From Hesseltinella vesiculosa (taxonomy: Eukaryota > Mucoromycota > Mucoromycetes > Mucorales > Cunninghamellaceae): a stretch of DNA of 64,000 nt. Both the position numbers and the translations under genes were made by a program. The stretch is from the NCBI GenBank assembly GCA_002104935.1, contig MCGT01000005.1, positions 930,001-994,000 of the forward strand. The letters are read 5' to 3'. The notes beneath the pieces were generated by a model that made no database searches, was not told the DNA's origin, and worked only from the letters and a program-made list of their open reading frames with translations. Position 1 is the first letter of the stretch; each line of letters starts with the position of its first letter. This document shows positions 44,166 to 55,604 of the stretch, one piece after another.

Positions 44166-44173
44166 TATATAAG
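44166..44173 (+). promoter_or_regulatory. Likely TATA box
   Basis: GGTATATAAGAG at 44164-44175, about 117-124 bp upstream of the ATG at 44290 and followed by a pyrimidine-rich leader. No competing start lies between them. Inferred from sequence only. Confidence 0.5.
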
Positions 44174-44289
44174 AGACAGGTTTTCTGCCCCTTCTTCTTT
44201 ACCTTTGTTCATTGTCTATCTTTTTGAATTGCTGGTTCAATTCCTCTCTTTCCCTTTGCATCTCTCATCCCAACAGATAAAAAATAAGC

Positions 44290-45169
44290 ATGTGGTTCTT
44301 GATTGTAACCAGTCTCTTTGTCACTTTGCTGACGGCAGCACCGTTGGCTCCTCAAACTTGGGCTGATTCTAACCAGCTGGCCTTTTTGAACGATATCATC
44401 CAAGATGATGTCATTACCCATTATGAAAACATGGTCGATGATGTGTTTAGTCACCACCGTGAGCAAATGCTCCTTCGCCTTGCGCGTGCCAACCACCAAC
44501 CTGAAGAACTGGTTTCTTTGTTAGCTCCTCAAGCCAATGCCATCTTGCAACGGGACCCCCAAGGTAAAAGAAGCATGGACAATGAAAAAAAATGGCGGAT
44601 GTCTAATGATCTTGCTTCGCATTTTTTTTTTTTTTGTAGAGGTGTGCCTGGAACAGATGCCTGGGATGATTGCTGAGCAACTTCACCAAATGCACAACAT
44701 GGTGTTTCAGATGGTTGGGCCGACCGTCAAGCAACTGCTGCCAGAATATCTGACTATTGACATGGCTCAACCCGACAAGGATCTGCCAAGCCAATTGCAC
44801 CTGCTGAACGTAGCCATGGAAGATCACGTGAGCCGTGGGCTCCTCCATGCTCGGCTAGAGCACAAGGTGGCTCTCCGCCTTCTCACCTGTGAGCTCGATC
44901 AGCAACAAAGCGAAGCGCCCCATTTCACCACCGACCCAAACCTCCCTTTGTCTTGGTTCAGCCGCCTTTGGCAATCCGTCTCACCCCAGGCCCATCGGGT
45001 CAAGTTCCTCTATGAAGAGCAGATGTCTCTGGACCCTACCCAATCCTTCGACATGCCTCCCACCCTTTTGCGTGACTTTTTGGATGCCTTGACGGACCAC
45101 ATCCACGACGAATGGCAGCTCCGCTCTGAAGATCTCGCTCAGCTCATCCAAGTCGACCTCACGGATTAA
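44290..45169 (+). CDS. Secreted helical protein of unknown function
   Basis: Exons 44290-44563 and 44640-45169; 267 residues. A signal peptide is clear (MWFLIVTSLFVTLLTAAPLA, cleavage probable after TAA or APLA). The mature part is helical and acidic/His/Gln-rich: VITHYENMVDDVFSHHREQM, MIAEQLHQMHNMVFQMVGPT, LLHARLEHKVALRLLTCELD, RDFLDALTDHIHDEWQLRSE. Two cysteines only (EVCLEQ and LTCELD), which could pair. No transmembrane helix or GPI signal at the C-terminus (ends QVDLTD). Not assigned to a family. A TATA-like element lies upstream, suggesting regulated expression. Confidence 0.85.
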
Positions 45170-45306
45170 AGAGCCATTGATACCTCTCCTTGTTTTGTAC
45201 ATACGTCTCCCTCATTTGTTAAATAAACATCCATGCCAAGAAACAAAATTATAACGTGGGTTTATTAAATAGCATGGGATAGAGGATGAAAAAAGAGAGG
45301 CAAAGC

Positions 45307-47080
45307 TCAAGCGGATTTCTTGACGGAGGAAGCTTGCTTGGGGATGGCATTACGATACCAGCGCCGCCGCCTTGTCAGAGGTCTTGATACGTCCTTTCCA
45401 TTTTCCAAAGGCTCCGGACGATTGCGCGGGTTGGTCCATTTGTGATCTGTATAGACCCAGCCCTTGTCATCACATTCCACCATGGTCACTACAGTCAAAC
45501 AGCCGTGTCAGTGTGGAGCTGGAAAAAAAAATCGATGTACCTAAGCCAAGACGATCATCCACCCAAGGTCCCGACATATCCAATTGCCAAGTGTCTTCTG
45601 CCCAATCATACTGGCTGGGGGGCGGCATGTCATCTTTACTGGGCAGAGGTTCGGTGCCAGTGATGTTGGACCAGGGCGTACGTTCGTTGCGCAGTAACTA
45701 AAAGCCAATCATCAGGATCTATTTTTTTTATGTGCGTGTTGTCTTGTGCTGGGAGACATTTCCCAGACAGATTCTCAGCTTTACCTGAGCCGTGTAGCCA
45801 GTGCCGGTCCACCATCTTTGATTCTCGTACAGCGACACTTGGACAGCATGTGGTGGCGAGCGTTTGGCAAAGAGTGGCTGGAGCAAGTCTAGGACCGTCT
45901 GGGTCACTTCCATGGCCAGCTGCATGCCAGTTTCAATCACGAAGCCCAGACGCGTTTGGTTGAGCAGGACCAGCAGACCAAAAGCAAGCATGAGATAACG
46001 GCCAACAAGGTACAACAACACAGTCGAGCCACAGCTAGCGACAAACAGGAGCCGGTACACAGGCGCATTGAGCGAAGCATGTTGGAGATGGTACGACATG
46101 TTGTCGTACAGTCGGATCAGAAACACCATGTAAGCTTGCATGCGCTCCAAATTCACATAGTATTCAGGTGAAGACTCGTCAAACCGAGGCAGCAGTACTA
46201 AATTGGCTGGCTTTTCATGGATGCCAGCGCGGAAAAACATCAGCATGATGCAGATGGGTGGCAGCAATGTGATCAATGCGGGCCACAGACCTGTACCAAG
46301 AAAAAAAAAAGAGCGCCAGTGAGCATGTATTTGTTCCTTTAAAAAAAACACTTACAGAGCAAGGTCCAGACGACGATCCAAGTGCAGGATTTGATGGGAT
46401 CTTGCCAGGTGTAGATGTTGTGGAAATATTGAGCAAGGTGGAAAAAGGCTCGGGAACGGGCAACCAGGCGGCTGAAGGTCTTGGCCATTTGATGAGGGGT
46501 GGTGGGTAAATTGGCTGGGTCATGATGAGCAATGGATTGTTTGAGGGCTTTGCGATAGGCTTTGGGTGTTGGTTTGTCGTCTTTGTGTTGTTGCTGGTGG
46601 GCAAACAGCGCCGCATCCAGATTGTTGCTTGGGTGGCGTTTGGGTAGATATTCGTTGCTGCTGGAATTGCCGCTGTTGGCGGTCGCTGATGAGTTGTGGA
46701 GGTGCGTGGTGGATGACAGAGTGGACGATGGCTTGATGTCCAACGACCCGCGAGGCGACAGCATCGGTTGTTTCCCAATGGATTCTGCCTCGGAGTCTGT
46801 CACCGACAACATATCTGGGCTCACTCGTCTTGGTGGACGGCATTGTAGTGCCATATCTTGACAAGACTCATGACAATGATAGCCGCATTCTACATGACAA
46901 AAGTGAAAAAAATGAGCAGGCGTGAGTTTTTTTCAAGCAGTTTTTTTTGAACCATAGAAGCATCCAAGTCTTACCTGCGCATTGTACGCCTTGTCTTGCT
47001 AATCCCCATAATAACTTTGAACAATAATCGCAATAGACCAGGCCATGGAACGTTGTGAGTTGGAACCGATGGAACTTCAT
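45307..47080 (-). CDS. C1-domain plus dysferlin (Pex24p-like) membrane protein
   Basis: Exons 46975-47080, 46356-46889, 45785-46290, 45541-45697, 45307-45488 join in frame to 494 residues. N-terminus is a phorbol-ester-type C1 zinc domain, split by intron 1: HRFQLTTFHGLVYCDYCSKL and then CGYHCHESCQDMALQC (H-x12-C-x2-C ... C-x2-C-x4-H-x2-C-x7-C). A Ser/Asn-rich linker follows, then paired hydrophobic hairpins (WPALITLLPPICIMLMFF; FVASCGSTVLLYLVGRYLML). The C-terminal part is a dysferlin-type module: VSLYENQRWWTGTGYTAQLL with ERTPWSN (DysFN) and DDKGWVYTDHKWTNP (DysFC). This hairpin-DysF layout is that of Pex30/Pex24p-type ER-peroxisome shaping proteins. Converges with the secreted-protein gene (137 bp between stop codons). 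Confidence 0.85.
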
Positions 47081-47440
47081 GACGCAAATAGGTATAATTC
47101 TTTTTTTTTTTTTTTCCTTAAAAGAGAGGAATGCAATAAAAAAACAGAATGAGGGAATCTAATTTATCGTAATAACAGGTCGAATGATGCAACGCAATAG
47201 AGATAGATGCCAATGAATCACCTTTTTGGTGTTCTTTCACGCAAAATGAAATTAAGAGAAAACAAAAAAAATATAGTCCCCTTTTTTTTCACCAGCTGAA
47301 AGGGAAAGCATGTGAGCCAAAAAGAAACTCCGCCGTTGACAAACCAGAAATCAAAAGCTTTTGGGTGATGGGGGGGGGTAAACACGTCTTTTTTTATTTT
47401 ACGGAAAGGAGGGGTAATCAATAATAATGTATAGAAATCA

Positions 47441-48932
47441 TCATGTAAAGGCACGTAGGCCCGTCAAGCCCATCACAAGGCTACCCATCAACATCAGCAC
47501 GACAGAGCACACGAGGAGGATCCTGGATGGCTTGGTTTGCACGTCCTCGGCCGAGGCACGTTTCACAAGAGGAGTGCGGCTATCTTCACTGTCACTGGAG
47601 GTCACTGACCGCCCTGGGCCATAGAACAGGTACCAATACGAGTAGCCTGGAATCAAATAGGCCAGACACGCCGACGCCATGCCACCCACCGTCGCATACA
47701 CCTTCCCCAGCTCGGTCACCTGCAATCCAATCGCCAACAGCCCAGCAAACAACACCACCGTCAATACATGATGCTCCACAGCTGATGTTGTTCGGTGGCC
47801 AAACAATACGGTCTGAACTGCATCGCGTGCAGGGTAAAACGCCATTCTACACAAGATCGGTCGTCAGCCAAGGGTGTTTTTTTTTTTTTTTGGGGGACTT
47901 ACGGTACAGTCAGCACCATGGACAAAGCAAGAGCAAGGCGACCGACGTTGATGATGCCGTCATCGTTGGGGAAATTGCTAAAGAGGTTGGCATTGGCATC
48001 GACGCCAAAGCTAACATAGCCGACCACAGCAAAGGCCATGGAAATCAGCCAGCTGGTACCCGAGGACAGGTAACTGGTGCCAAGCCAGGCTGACAGGTTT
48101 TGGTTTCGTTGCGACAGATAATTACTAAAGGCAACTTGGGAGCACACAAACGCAAAAGACATGATTCCAATTGCAGCCAAAGGATCCTGACCTTGTCTCA
48201 TGTATGGTGTTTCATGTTGACCGATCGAGGAAGGTGCCCGGATCAGGACCGTCAAAATCATCACCGGCAACAGTAACACCGAAAACGTGGACCATCGAGC
48301 CAAAGCTCCAATGGATCGAAACAGATTCAATGGGAATACCTAGGAAACAAAAAAGATTTTAGAAAAGAAAAGGGTCATGCCAGGTTTTGGTTACCAGAAA
48401 CACGGAGATGAAAAGGGTCAATGTTTGACGACTGTGCAGCAATGGGTATTGAGGGATATAGAGTTGTGTCAAAATAGGCATGGTATCGGCAATCACTGAT
48501 TGGGTGAAAAAAAGAGGGGTTGTAAGTGTCAGGTTTATGTTTGGAAAGAACGTTACATAAAAAGTAACTGACACAGCTGCCGGCAGATTGAATAAAGAGC
48601 ATGGTGTTTAGCAGATAAAAGCCAAAGCGACCCATGGTATATTCGGCCAGAGCGGCAAAGGTAGTCACATTGACTTTTCGGCCACACACAATCATGCTGA
48701 AAATGGCACCGGTGGTCAAAAAAGCAACAAGGACAGAGAGCACTAGACCTGGCACAAACCCTGCCAGGACAAGAGCAAAGGGCAGACCAATGATACCTGC
48801 GCCCACAGTGGCATTGACGATGTTCATAGCTACCTCTATGGTGTGGCGGGTGCCAAATCCCCACTGATTAAATTGTACTAGGTCGAGGTCCACAGGTTGT
48901 TCAGGATCCTCCGTATAGGATCGAATGGTCAT
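47441..48932 (-). CDS. Amino-acid transporter, AAAP (Avt/SLC38) family
   Basis: Exons 48557-48932, 48395-48495, 47903-48339, 47441-47846; 439 residues. N-terminal signature of the amino acid/auxin permease family: MNIVNATVGAGIIGLPFAL in the first membrane helix, followed by about ten more hydrophobic helices (for example FVPGLVLSVLVAFLTTGAIF, FGFYLLNTMLFIQS, WSTFSVLLLPVMILTVLI, HHVLTVVLFAGLLAIGL, RILLVCSVVLMLMGSLVMGL). A cytosolic Ser/Asp-rich loop (SDSEDSRTPL) lies before the last helix. The best match by pattern is the vacuolar Avt5/6/7 or SLC38 branch, which would make it an exporter from, or importer into, the vacuole; the direction and substrates are not visible from sequence. Confidence 0.9.
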
Positions 48933-49386
48933 GGTGTTTCCGAAGTGTTGATCAAAGGAAAAAAAAAAAAAAGGAGAAAGAAAAAGAAAAGCACGCAACA
49001 GGCTGGACGGATGATGAAAAAGTAAGAATTTTCCCTATTTTAGGCAATCTTTCGACACAGACGTCTTTCTTGATAGGCTTTCATTGGTCAAACTCTGAAC
49101 AGGCAGAAAAATTACCAAAACGGGAGGGCATTGAAAAAAGAAAGGGTGGGCAAAAACCAGATCCGTCGCTTTTCCTCCCTTTTTTTGGGCTTTCCAAGAG
49201 GTCTTCATTGGCATGCATCAAGGAAGATCCATTTTTTGTTTATAAATTGTCATAAGGTGTGATCATATGCAGCTGCATAAAAATAAAAAGGCAAACGGGG
49301 CATAAACGAAAGAGAGAGAGAGAGAGAGAAATGAGGGCATATGGGTAAACATTAAGGAGGAAAAAAAAAAAAAAAGACACACGGTT
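48933..49386. other. Intergenic, no gene seen
   Basis: Upstream region of the transporter and 3' region of the GATA gene; contains a GA microsatellite (49310-49328) and an A run (49360-49375). Confidence 0.4.
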
Positions 49387-50741
49387 TCACCGAGGAGGGT
49401 CCTGTTGTGATGGATCGGATGAGGGGTGGAACAGATGTTGTAAAACAAGAGCGACGTGTTGGTCGGTGGAAGAGGGATTGGGGTCAGGTGAGAAAGCAGA
49501 GGGCTGCTTGGCGACGGCCTGGAAGTTGGCAGCTGATGCGACCAAGGGTAAGAGCTGGGGCGGCAGGCTGTTGAGATGTTGGCCAATGGACTCCAAAATG
49601 GCATAGACAGAGGCTGGTGTGTCGGCAGGGGGATCGGACGGCGGTGGGATGGGAGCGGGCAAATGGTTGGTGGCGACAAACTGATCGTGATCGGCTGGGT
49701 CTACGGAAGAGGGGCAGGGAGCCAGGACGCGAGGTAAAGGGGGGGCAGGTTGACTACCAGGGCTGGTCAGGGCCTGTTTTAGCTTGGCTGGCTGGGCTGG
49801 CTTTGCGGGGGTGCGATTGCGCTTTTTGATGATGTCGGTTTTCAGGCTGAGCGGTCGCACAACGCCGTGGAGTTTGAAGAACAGGCCGCAGGCATTGCAC
49901 AGAGGATCGCCCTGGGGATCACGTCGCCATAAAGGGGTGGTGGTGGTGCTACAGTTGGAGCAACTGGTGGGATTGGCCAAGTCGGTGGAGGACAGCGTCA
50001 GCTTTTGCTGTAGGATCGGGACAACGGCTTTTTTTTTGGATGGGTGGTCAACCAAAGTAAGACGTTTGGGTGGCAGAGGTAGTGTGGTGAGAGGGGTGGA
50101 GGAGGGTGGTGAGGGGGAGAAGATCCGTTTCTCGTCTTCCAGATCCAAGGCATCCAGATGGGCACGGTAAGAGGTGGATTGCTGGTCATCGGACGTGGAT
50201 TGGGGTGACAAGGGAAAAGGCGGCGAAAGGTAGGCTAGGTCTGGGTGAAGTGGTGAGGAAGGCACGCCAGCAGAGTAAAGCATGGTGACCAGGTCATCCA
50301 TGCTCAACTGTGCCTGAGGCGTAAAGGGAGTCGAGGGGTTGAGGACTGTTTCATCGTCCTGATTGTCCATGCTTGTCAGGGTCTGACGTAAAAAAAAAGG
50401 TGAGCAACAGGGGCTCGCTTGCTCTTTTTAAATACCTGGCGAGGTTGCAAGCTAGTCACGGGGAGGCTGGGAAGTGCAGAAGGGAAGGGAGCTGAAGCGG
50501 GGTGATCGAGGTCCATGGCTGAAGGATCTTGATGGGGAGGGTGCTTGTTTTTGGCCAAGGTCATGGCCATCATGCGCCAGGTAAGGTTTTCGATGCGAGT
50601 GCCGTTCGGTAAGGCGTCTTTAGCATGGGTATACAGGCGCCAAATCTTGGTGGCCAATGGGTCGGATGGATCATGACTAGAGCGTGAATTTTGGTCAGGA
50701 AACAGCGCGTCAGACAGCAATGCTTCCGCTGCTCGTTTCAT
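49387..50741 (-). CDS. GATA transcription factor with AreA-type N-terminal domain
   Basis: Exons 50436-50741 and 49387-50382; 433 residues. The N-terminus has the DUF1752 segment of nitrogen regulators ([34 protein letters not shown]). The single GATA finger is [20 protein letters not shown], then [20 protein letters not shown], with C-x2-C-x17-18-C-x2-C spacing and the basic tail [10 protein letters not shown]. The rest is Ser/Pro-rich. The pairing of DUF1752 and one type-IVb GATA finger is that of AreA/Nit2/Gat1 activators of nitrogen catabolite genes. No GATA-rich target promoter was looked for systematically. The intron carries a CAG acceptor directly after a T run. Confidence 0.9.
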
Positions 50742-50922
50742 TTAATAAACAAGCCAGGAGTTTAGAAAAAGTTCCAGAAAGAAAAAGAAAAGGAAAAAAA
50801 AAAGAGAACCAGGAGGGAAGCGAGTCCTGTTTTTATTTTCAACTTGCCATCTGACTCCACTTGTCAATTGTGGCGTATCTCCTTGCCCATCATAAAATGA
50901 ACAGGCTTGGTGCATTGCCTTA

Positions 50923-50965
<43 letters not shown>

Positions 50966-51952
50966 CATCAAGCGTTATCTTCATCTTGACATGCTTGCGT
51001 TTCCCGACCAAACCCGCCCATCTGCTTATCTCACGTTGATACGCAATATCTTTCTCAGCATACAGCAAAGCTGTCGCAAAACATTCCATTTTTACTGGTC
51101 AAACTATCAGGCCTAACAACCGCTTATCAACTGCCTCCACCACCTGACCACCTTTTTCGAGCCCGCAGACTGAAACCAAAACTCCCACTCTCTCTCAGCT
51201 AAGCCTCTTCGAGAAAAAAAAACGGTCTTTTTCATTTGATCAATTAAAAAAAAATGAGCTATCAGACTTGCGGCTCCTTCCTTGCCATGTCCTTGGAATA
51301 GCGAACAGGCGAGATCATCAACTGTTGAAGTCAACTCTGGGAGTTGTCAACAACACACTTCACTCTTGAGAAGGGCAGCTAAAGATCATCTACTAGCTTG
51401 ACGAACTGGTCTAGTTTAGAAAACATAGAACGGTTATGTACTGTATACAGATCCTGTAGAGTACGGTCACTAAAGAAAAAAAAAAACTGTTGCTCTTTCC
51501 CCTCCCTTTTTATACTTTTTTTCCTCCTTACTTTCAACTCAGCCAAAAAAATTTTTATGGCTCCGCCCTTCCAATCACAACGATAAAAAAATAATTTTTT
51601 TTTTTGACAAAAAAAATTTCTTTGTGCAAGTCATGCAAGTCACATAAGAACCATTCCAACGTTGCCATTCCAAAAAAAGAAGCTACAGAGTATACGTTTG
51701 TTGTCATTCATCTACCCTGTCGTAAACATTGTTCAGCATCGGTCCATGCCAAGGTCTACTGCCTCATCATCCATTCTCATCAAGGGTCGCTTGCTCAGGC
51801 CATTAGCCAATGAAAGGCGAGGGCGGGATTGTTTATCCGGGGGATGTCCGTCTTTCATTCTTTTTTTTTTCTTCTTCTGCTTTTTGGCGTGTCCCCCTTT
51901 GAAAAACCTTTTTCTTGTTCTAGCCTTGTTTACTTTTTTACATTTGGATACC
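50742..51952. other. Intergenic with a 38-nt poly-A run
   Basis: No gene seen. A pure A run spans 50926-50963, the longest in the window. A CCAAT-type sequence (TTAGCCAATGAAAGG) at 51803-51817 and a pyrimidine tract at 51859-51875 precede the TFIIS start and may belong to its promoter. Confidence 0.5.
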
Positions 51953-53159
51953 ATGGAACACGAGTTGATCAAGACAAAGAAAGCTTTGCAAAAAGCCATT
52001 GACGGCAATCACATCACCGTAAGTAGAGCAAGATCGGCTTTTTTTTTGTTGTCATCGATCACTCAACATCGACAGCCATCGCTTCTTTTGCCTGCTAGGC
52101 AGCGCTGGAAGTAATGACTGAGTTGGCTCGTTTTAAAGTGACTCAAGATCTATTAAAGGTAAAAATTACTGGCCTCTTCCGGCGCTTCTCTCACCGCTTG
52201 CTTTTTCAGAAAACCGACATTGGCAGAGTGCTAGGAAGACTACGATCACACCAGGATGTAAAAGTGTCTCAGCGTGCAAAAGGCATTGTCAAAAAGTGGA
52301 AAGAGGACATGACTTCCCATACCAAAACCCCACCGTCAGGTAAAATCAAAATAGGATCTCCCTTGGTCGTGTCTCATTTTTTTTTTATGCACGCGCAGTC
52401 TCTTCTTCACCCTCGCCTTCACCAAATACACCCCAAACGCCTCTTGCTAACAACAAACCTCGTACTATGAAGGCCGACGATGTGGTCTTTGCCACCACGG
52501 GTGTTACAGTACGCGACAAGACGGTCGAACTGATGTACAATGGCCTCGCCCGCGATAATTTCTCTGGTAAGACGAGACGAAAAGCAAAACACCAAGGTTC
52601 TCAACCTTTGCTTTCTAGACTCGGATCTGTTATTACGGCGTGCCAAGGAAATTGAAGTGGTCATCTACAATACACATGGTGCTGTGAATGATGGCTACAA
52701 AGGCAAAGTCCGATCACTGTCCTCCAATCTACGAACAAATCCTGGCTTGCGTGAGAGTGCCGTCAGTGGCGAACTGGGTATCAAAAAACTATGCACCATG
52801 TCTGTCCAGGTAAGACCGGAATCTGAGTGACAGAAGGGGGATTGACTTTACCGTCTTCAGGACATGGCCTCGGAAGAAAGCAAGGCACGGGATCGGCAGC
52901 TGGCAGATGAAGCTCTGTTCAAGGCCCGTGGCGCCGAATCTGCCCATGCCGAAACCGACATGTTCGTCTGTGGCAAGTGCAAACAGCGCAAGTGTACCTA
53001 TTTCCAAATGCAAACCCGAAGTGCTGATGAACCGATGACCACATTTGTCACTTGTGTCAATTGTGGTAACCGCTGGAAGGTGAGCCAAAAAAAGAAAAAC
53101 CCAACCCCCCTTCCAAGGACAATCACCACTCACCCTCTCTCTCCCTCCAGTTTTGTTAA
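51953..53159 (+). CDS. DST1: Transcription elongation factor TFIIS
   Basis: Stimulates RNA cleavage by backtracked RNA polymerase II. Exons 51953-52018, 52099-52158, 52210-52339, 52399-52566, 52619-52809, 52861-53079, 53151-53159; 280 residues. Domain I (LW type) at residues 1-80, with ALQKAIDGNHITAALEVMTE and KTDIGRVLGRLRSHQDVKV; a Ser/Pro linker; central domain II with GYKGKVRSLSSNLRTNPGLR and KLCTMSVQDMASEESKARDR; and the C-terminal zinc ribbon CGKCKQRKCTYFQMQTRSAD followed by EPMTTFVTCVNCGNRWKFC, including the catalytic Asp-Glu of the hairpin loop (RSADEP). The final exon is only 9 nt and codes for Phe-Cys-stop; without it the conserved W-K-F-C end is lost. All introns are GT-AG. Confidence 0.96.
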
Positions 53160-53220
53160 GTGTCGATCTGTCTTTGCCATTTTTTTTTTTTTTTTTTTTT
53201 GCCTACTAAGAATTAAACAG

Positions 53221-54445
53221 GAAAGCTTGTCCATTCGTTTAGTGTTACTGCGTTGCTATATACATGCTGGAGCTCCTGGGCAAGCCGCAGGCTTGTTGAT
53301 AGAGGTACGAGTCTATTGGCTCACCCATCTTTTGGTGTGCGCTAGGATGTTCATTGGCAGGGAACTGTGAGCGAAATGCCAGCTTGGTGTCAAGTTAGCG
53401 AAGACATTTTGGTGCAAGCAGGGCCAGCCTGTTCTAGATCACCTCGGTTTAAATTCATAGCAACTTTTTACCAACATCTGCTCTCATTTACCAGCTCTGT
53501 ATATTAGGCGTGGATCCGGTCGAGGGCATCGGCAGTTGGTATGGCGTTTAGTGAGTGCACTTGCTGTACATCTTAAAGACAATGGGGCTCTTGTACAGTG
53601 TGGGTGCGGCCACCAATGCGCGCGTGTCGACAAATAAAAAAGGAAGGTCCTTTTTCTTTCTGCCATCGACGACGAGAAGACCAATGAAAACGTTGCCACT
53701 GTTGCCGCCAAGAAAAAAAGCAGATAAATTGCCGCCATCCCAACTTCTTTTCCTACGTTTTTTTCCACTGATTTTTTTATTGACTAGGTTAAGCACCGAA
53801 CGGATCGGTAGGTTGCTTGTTTAACAACTTTTGACTTTGTCCCAAAATACTCATTCTAATTTCTACCATGAATAAAGATGCCATATTTACGTTTAGCAGT
53901 CAGAAATACAACAGGGCGAATCTACGCTTCCTCTCTCAACAACACTGAAGAAACATGAGAGCAACGCCAATCACACCATCGGGTTCAAAGTGGACTGCCG
54001 ATTCTTAGCTAACAGCACAGACGTGAACGTTGCCGAGGCAGCCCGGTATATGTCGCGACCCAAAATTGCCTCTGACCATATCAAGTTACTGATCGCAGCC
54101 AAGCTAATCATCGACGATTTTGCCACAAGACTGCCATTGCTACCATCAAACGGCAGCATCAAAACGTATTGTGTCCAATTATGCGGTTACTGTGCTGAGA
54201 TCATCTGCCTGGACCTGGTGGATAACGGACTCTATGTTGCCATTCCTTTCGCTCGTCTGACCTCGCCTCGATCATTCATTGAATTCACTCGCCATTCACA
54301 AGAATGGTTTGACACATTGTTCCAATTCAAGGTACCTTTGTTTCTTTATGCGAAGGCGACTGACTAACTGGGGGAGGTTTTTTTTTTTCATTCCTTGTAG
54401 ATACGCGCAGCCTTGAGCTCGAGCAATTCACAATTTTTTTCATAA
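53221..54445 (+). CDS. Hypothetical multi-exon gene or remnant
   Basis: Not recognised. Spliced pieces that keep frame: 53221-53304 (SLSIRLVLLRCYIHAG, acceptor AACAG, donor GTACGA) joined to 53346 onward (EMPAWCQVSEDILVQAG ... FKFIATFYQHLLSF, stop at 53505 unless spliced earlier), and 53897-54331 joined to 54401-54445. The latter pair gives HTIGFKVDCRFLANSTDVNV, IIDDFATRLPLLPSNG, CAEIICLDLVDNGLYVAIPF and ends SSSNSQFFS. The link between the two halves is unclear (coding-like stretches at 53505-53640 lie in other frames). The first piece starts only 62 bp after the TFIIS stop and has no ATG, so it may be an alternative 3' end, a remnant, or a gene whose first exon I cannot see. Confidence 0.35.
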
Positions 54446-55604
54446 GCGCAAAAAGTCCTCGTTTGGGGAAATGCTCAACAGACCTCCCCAATGACCAACA
54501 ACCCCTCCTTCCCAAGTACCTGTTTGCTCCGGTCCCACTTGAAGAACTGCATACCGAAAAAAAAGCTCGGGCAAAAGCTTGAATAAACCCAGAAGTGCTA
54601 GCGAGTGGTTGCAAGGTCAATTGATATTCTAGCCTGTTTATTTGTCTAGGCAACAGGTGATGTAAAAAAAATAAATCCAGACGTCAGCATTGAGTCGGTC
54701 ATGTACTTTCTCAAGTTCTTGCGGCGAAGGCGCTTTCGATCAAATCGTCCATGAAAGCGGCCATTAGCAAACGTACGCTTTTTTTTAGAGGACGCTGACT
54801 TGCCTCGATGTCTATTGACGTAGCCCCATGCCTTGACCTCGACAAAAGCGTGTTAGAATGTGACATTCCAACAGCCGGTCCCAGCTCAAGTGATCTTTCG
54901 TCGTAATCCGATATGAGATTAAGCAGGAAAAAGCAACCCGAAAGGTTCGGGGAATTTATTTTTTCGAGATTTTGAACTTCCACGGCTTCTTCTCACTGTT
55001 TCCTGGCGTTTTGTCTGCCATCTTAAGAAAGAAGCTTTTGCCCTCCATTTATTGGGATATGGTATCAAACAACCGAGGTAAAAGTCCTCGCAAAGATGCA
55101 CTGTTAGGCACAGAGTGAGGGAGCGAACACGCCTTCCCCTCAAAATATCAATGAAACTAGACCTCCCGCAGCAATTTCCACGACTTTTACCAACTCTGGA
55201 TTTGGTGGAAACATGTCGAGGCTTGAAAGGACACAGCTGGCTTATACCTTCGCCACTGAAAGAGATCACTGAAAATGGGATTGCCAGATGAAATTTAGGC
55301 TAAACCACTTTTGCAAATGGCTTGCCAGGTTTTTTTCATAAATTTGAAGGGCTGGATAGTGTTTTTTGTACGACACACTTTCATCACTCTTCATTCTCGG
55401 ATCAAGATAAACAAACTCCACTCGCAAACAAGTGCAAGAGAGGTCCTAGTTTAAAAATAGTTGCCAGGAAAGCTCTTCTTTTTCTGCCATTATGTGCGGC
55501 GGCTGAAAAAAGAAAGCTTGTCAAAAAAAAAAAAAAAAACGGCCCTCTTTTCTTTGTCCTTTCTTTCTCTTTTTACTTTGTGCCTCCTATTTGATTCCTA
55601 AGCC
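54446..55604. other. Intergenic with unresolved minus-strand frames
   Basis: Minus-strand frames at 54711-54983 and 54919-55260 are open (MEVQNLEKINSPNLSGCFFL; GISQLCPFKPRHVSTKSRVG) but overlap in different frames with no family signature. Possibly element remains. No gene is called. Confidence 0.3.
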
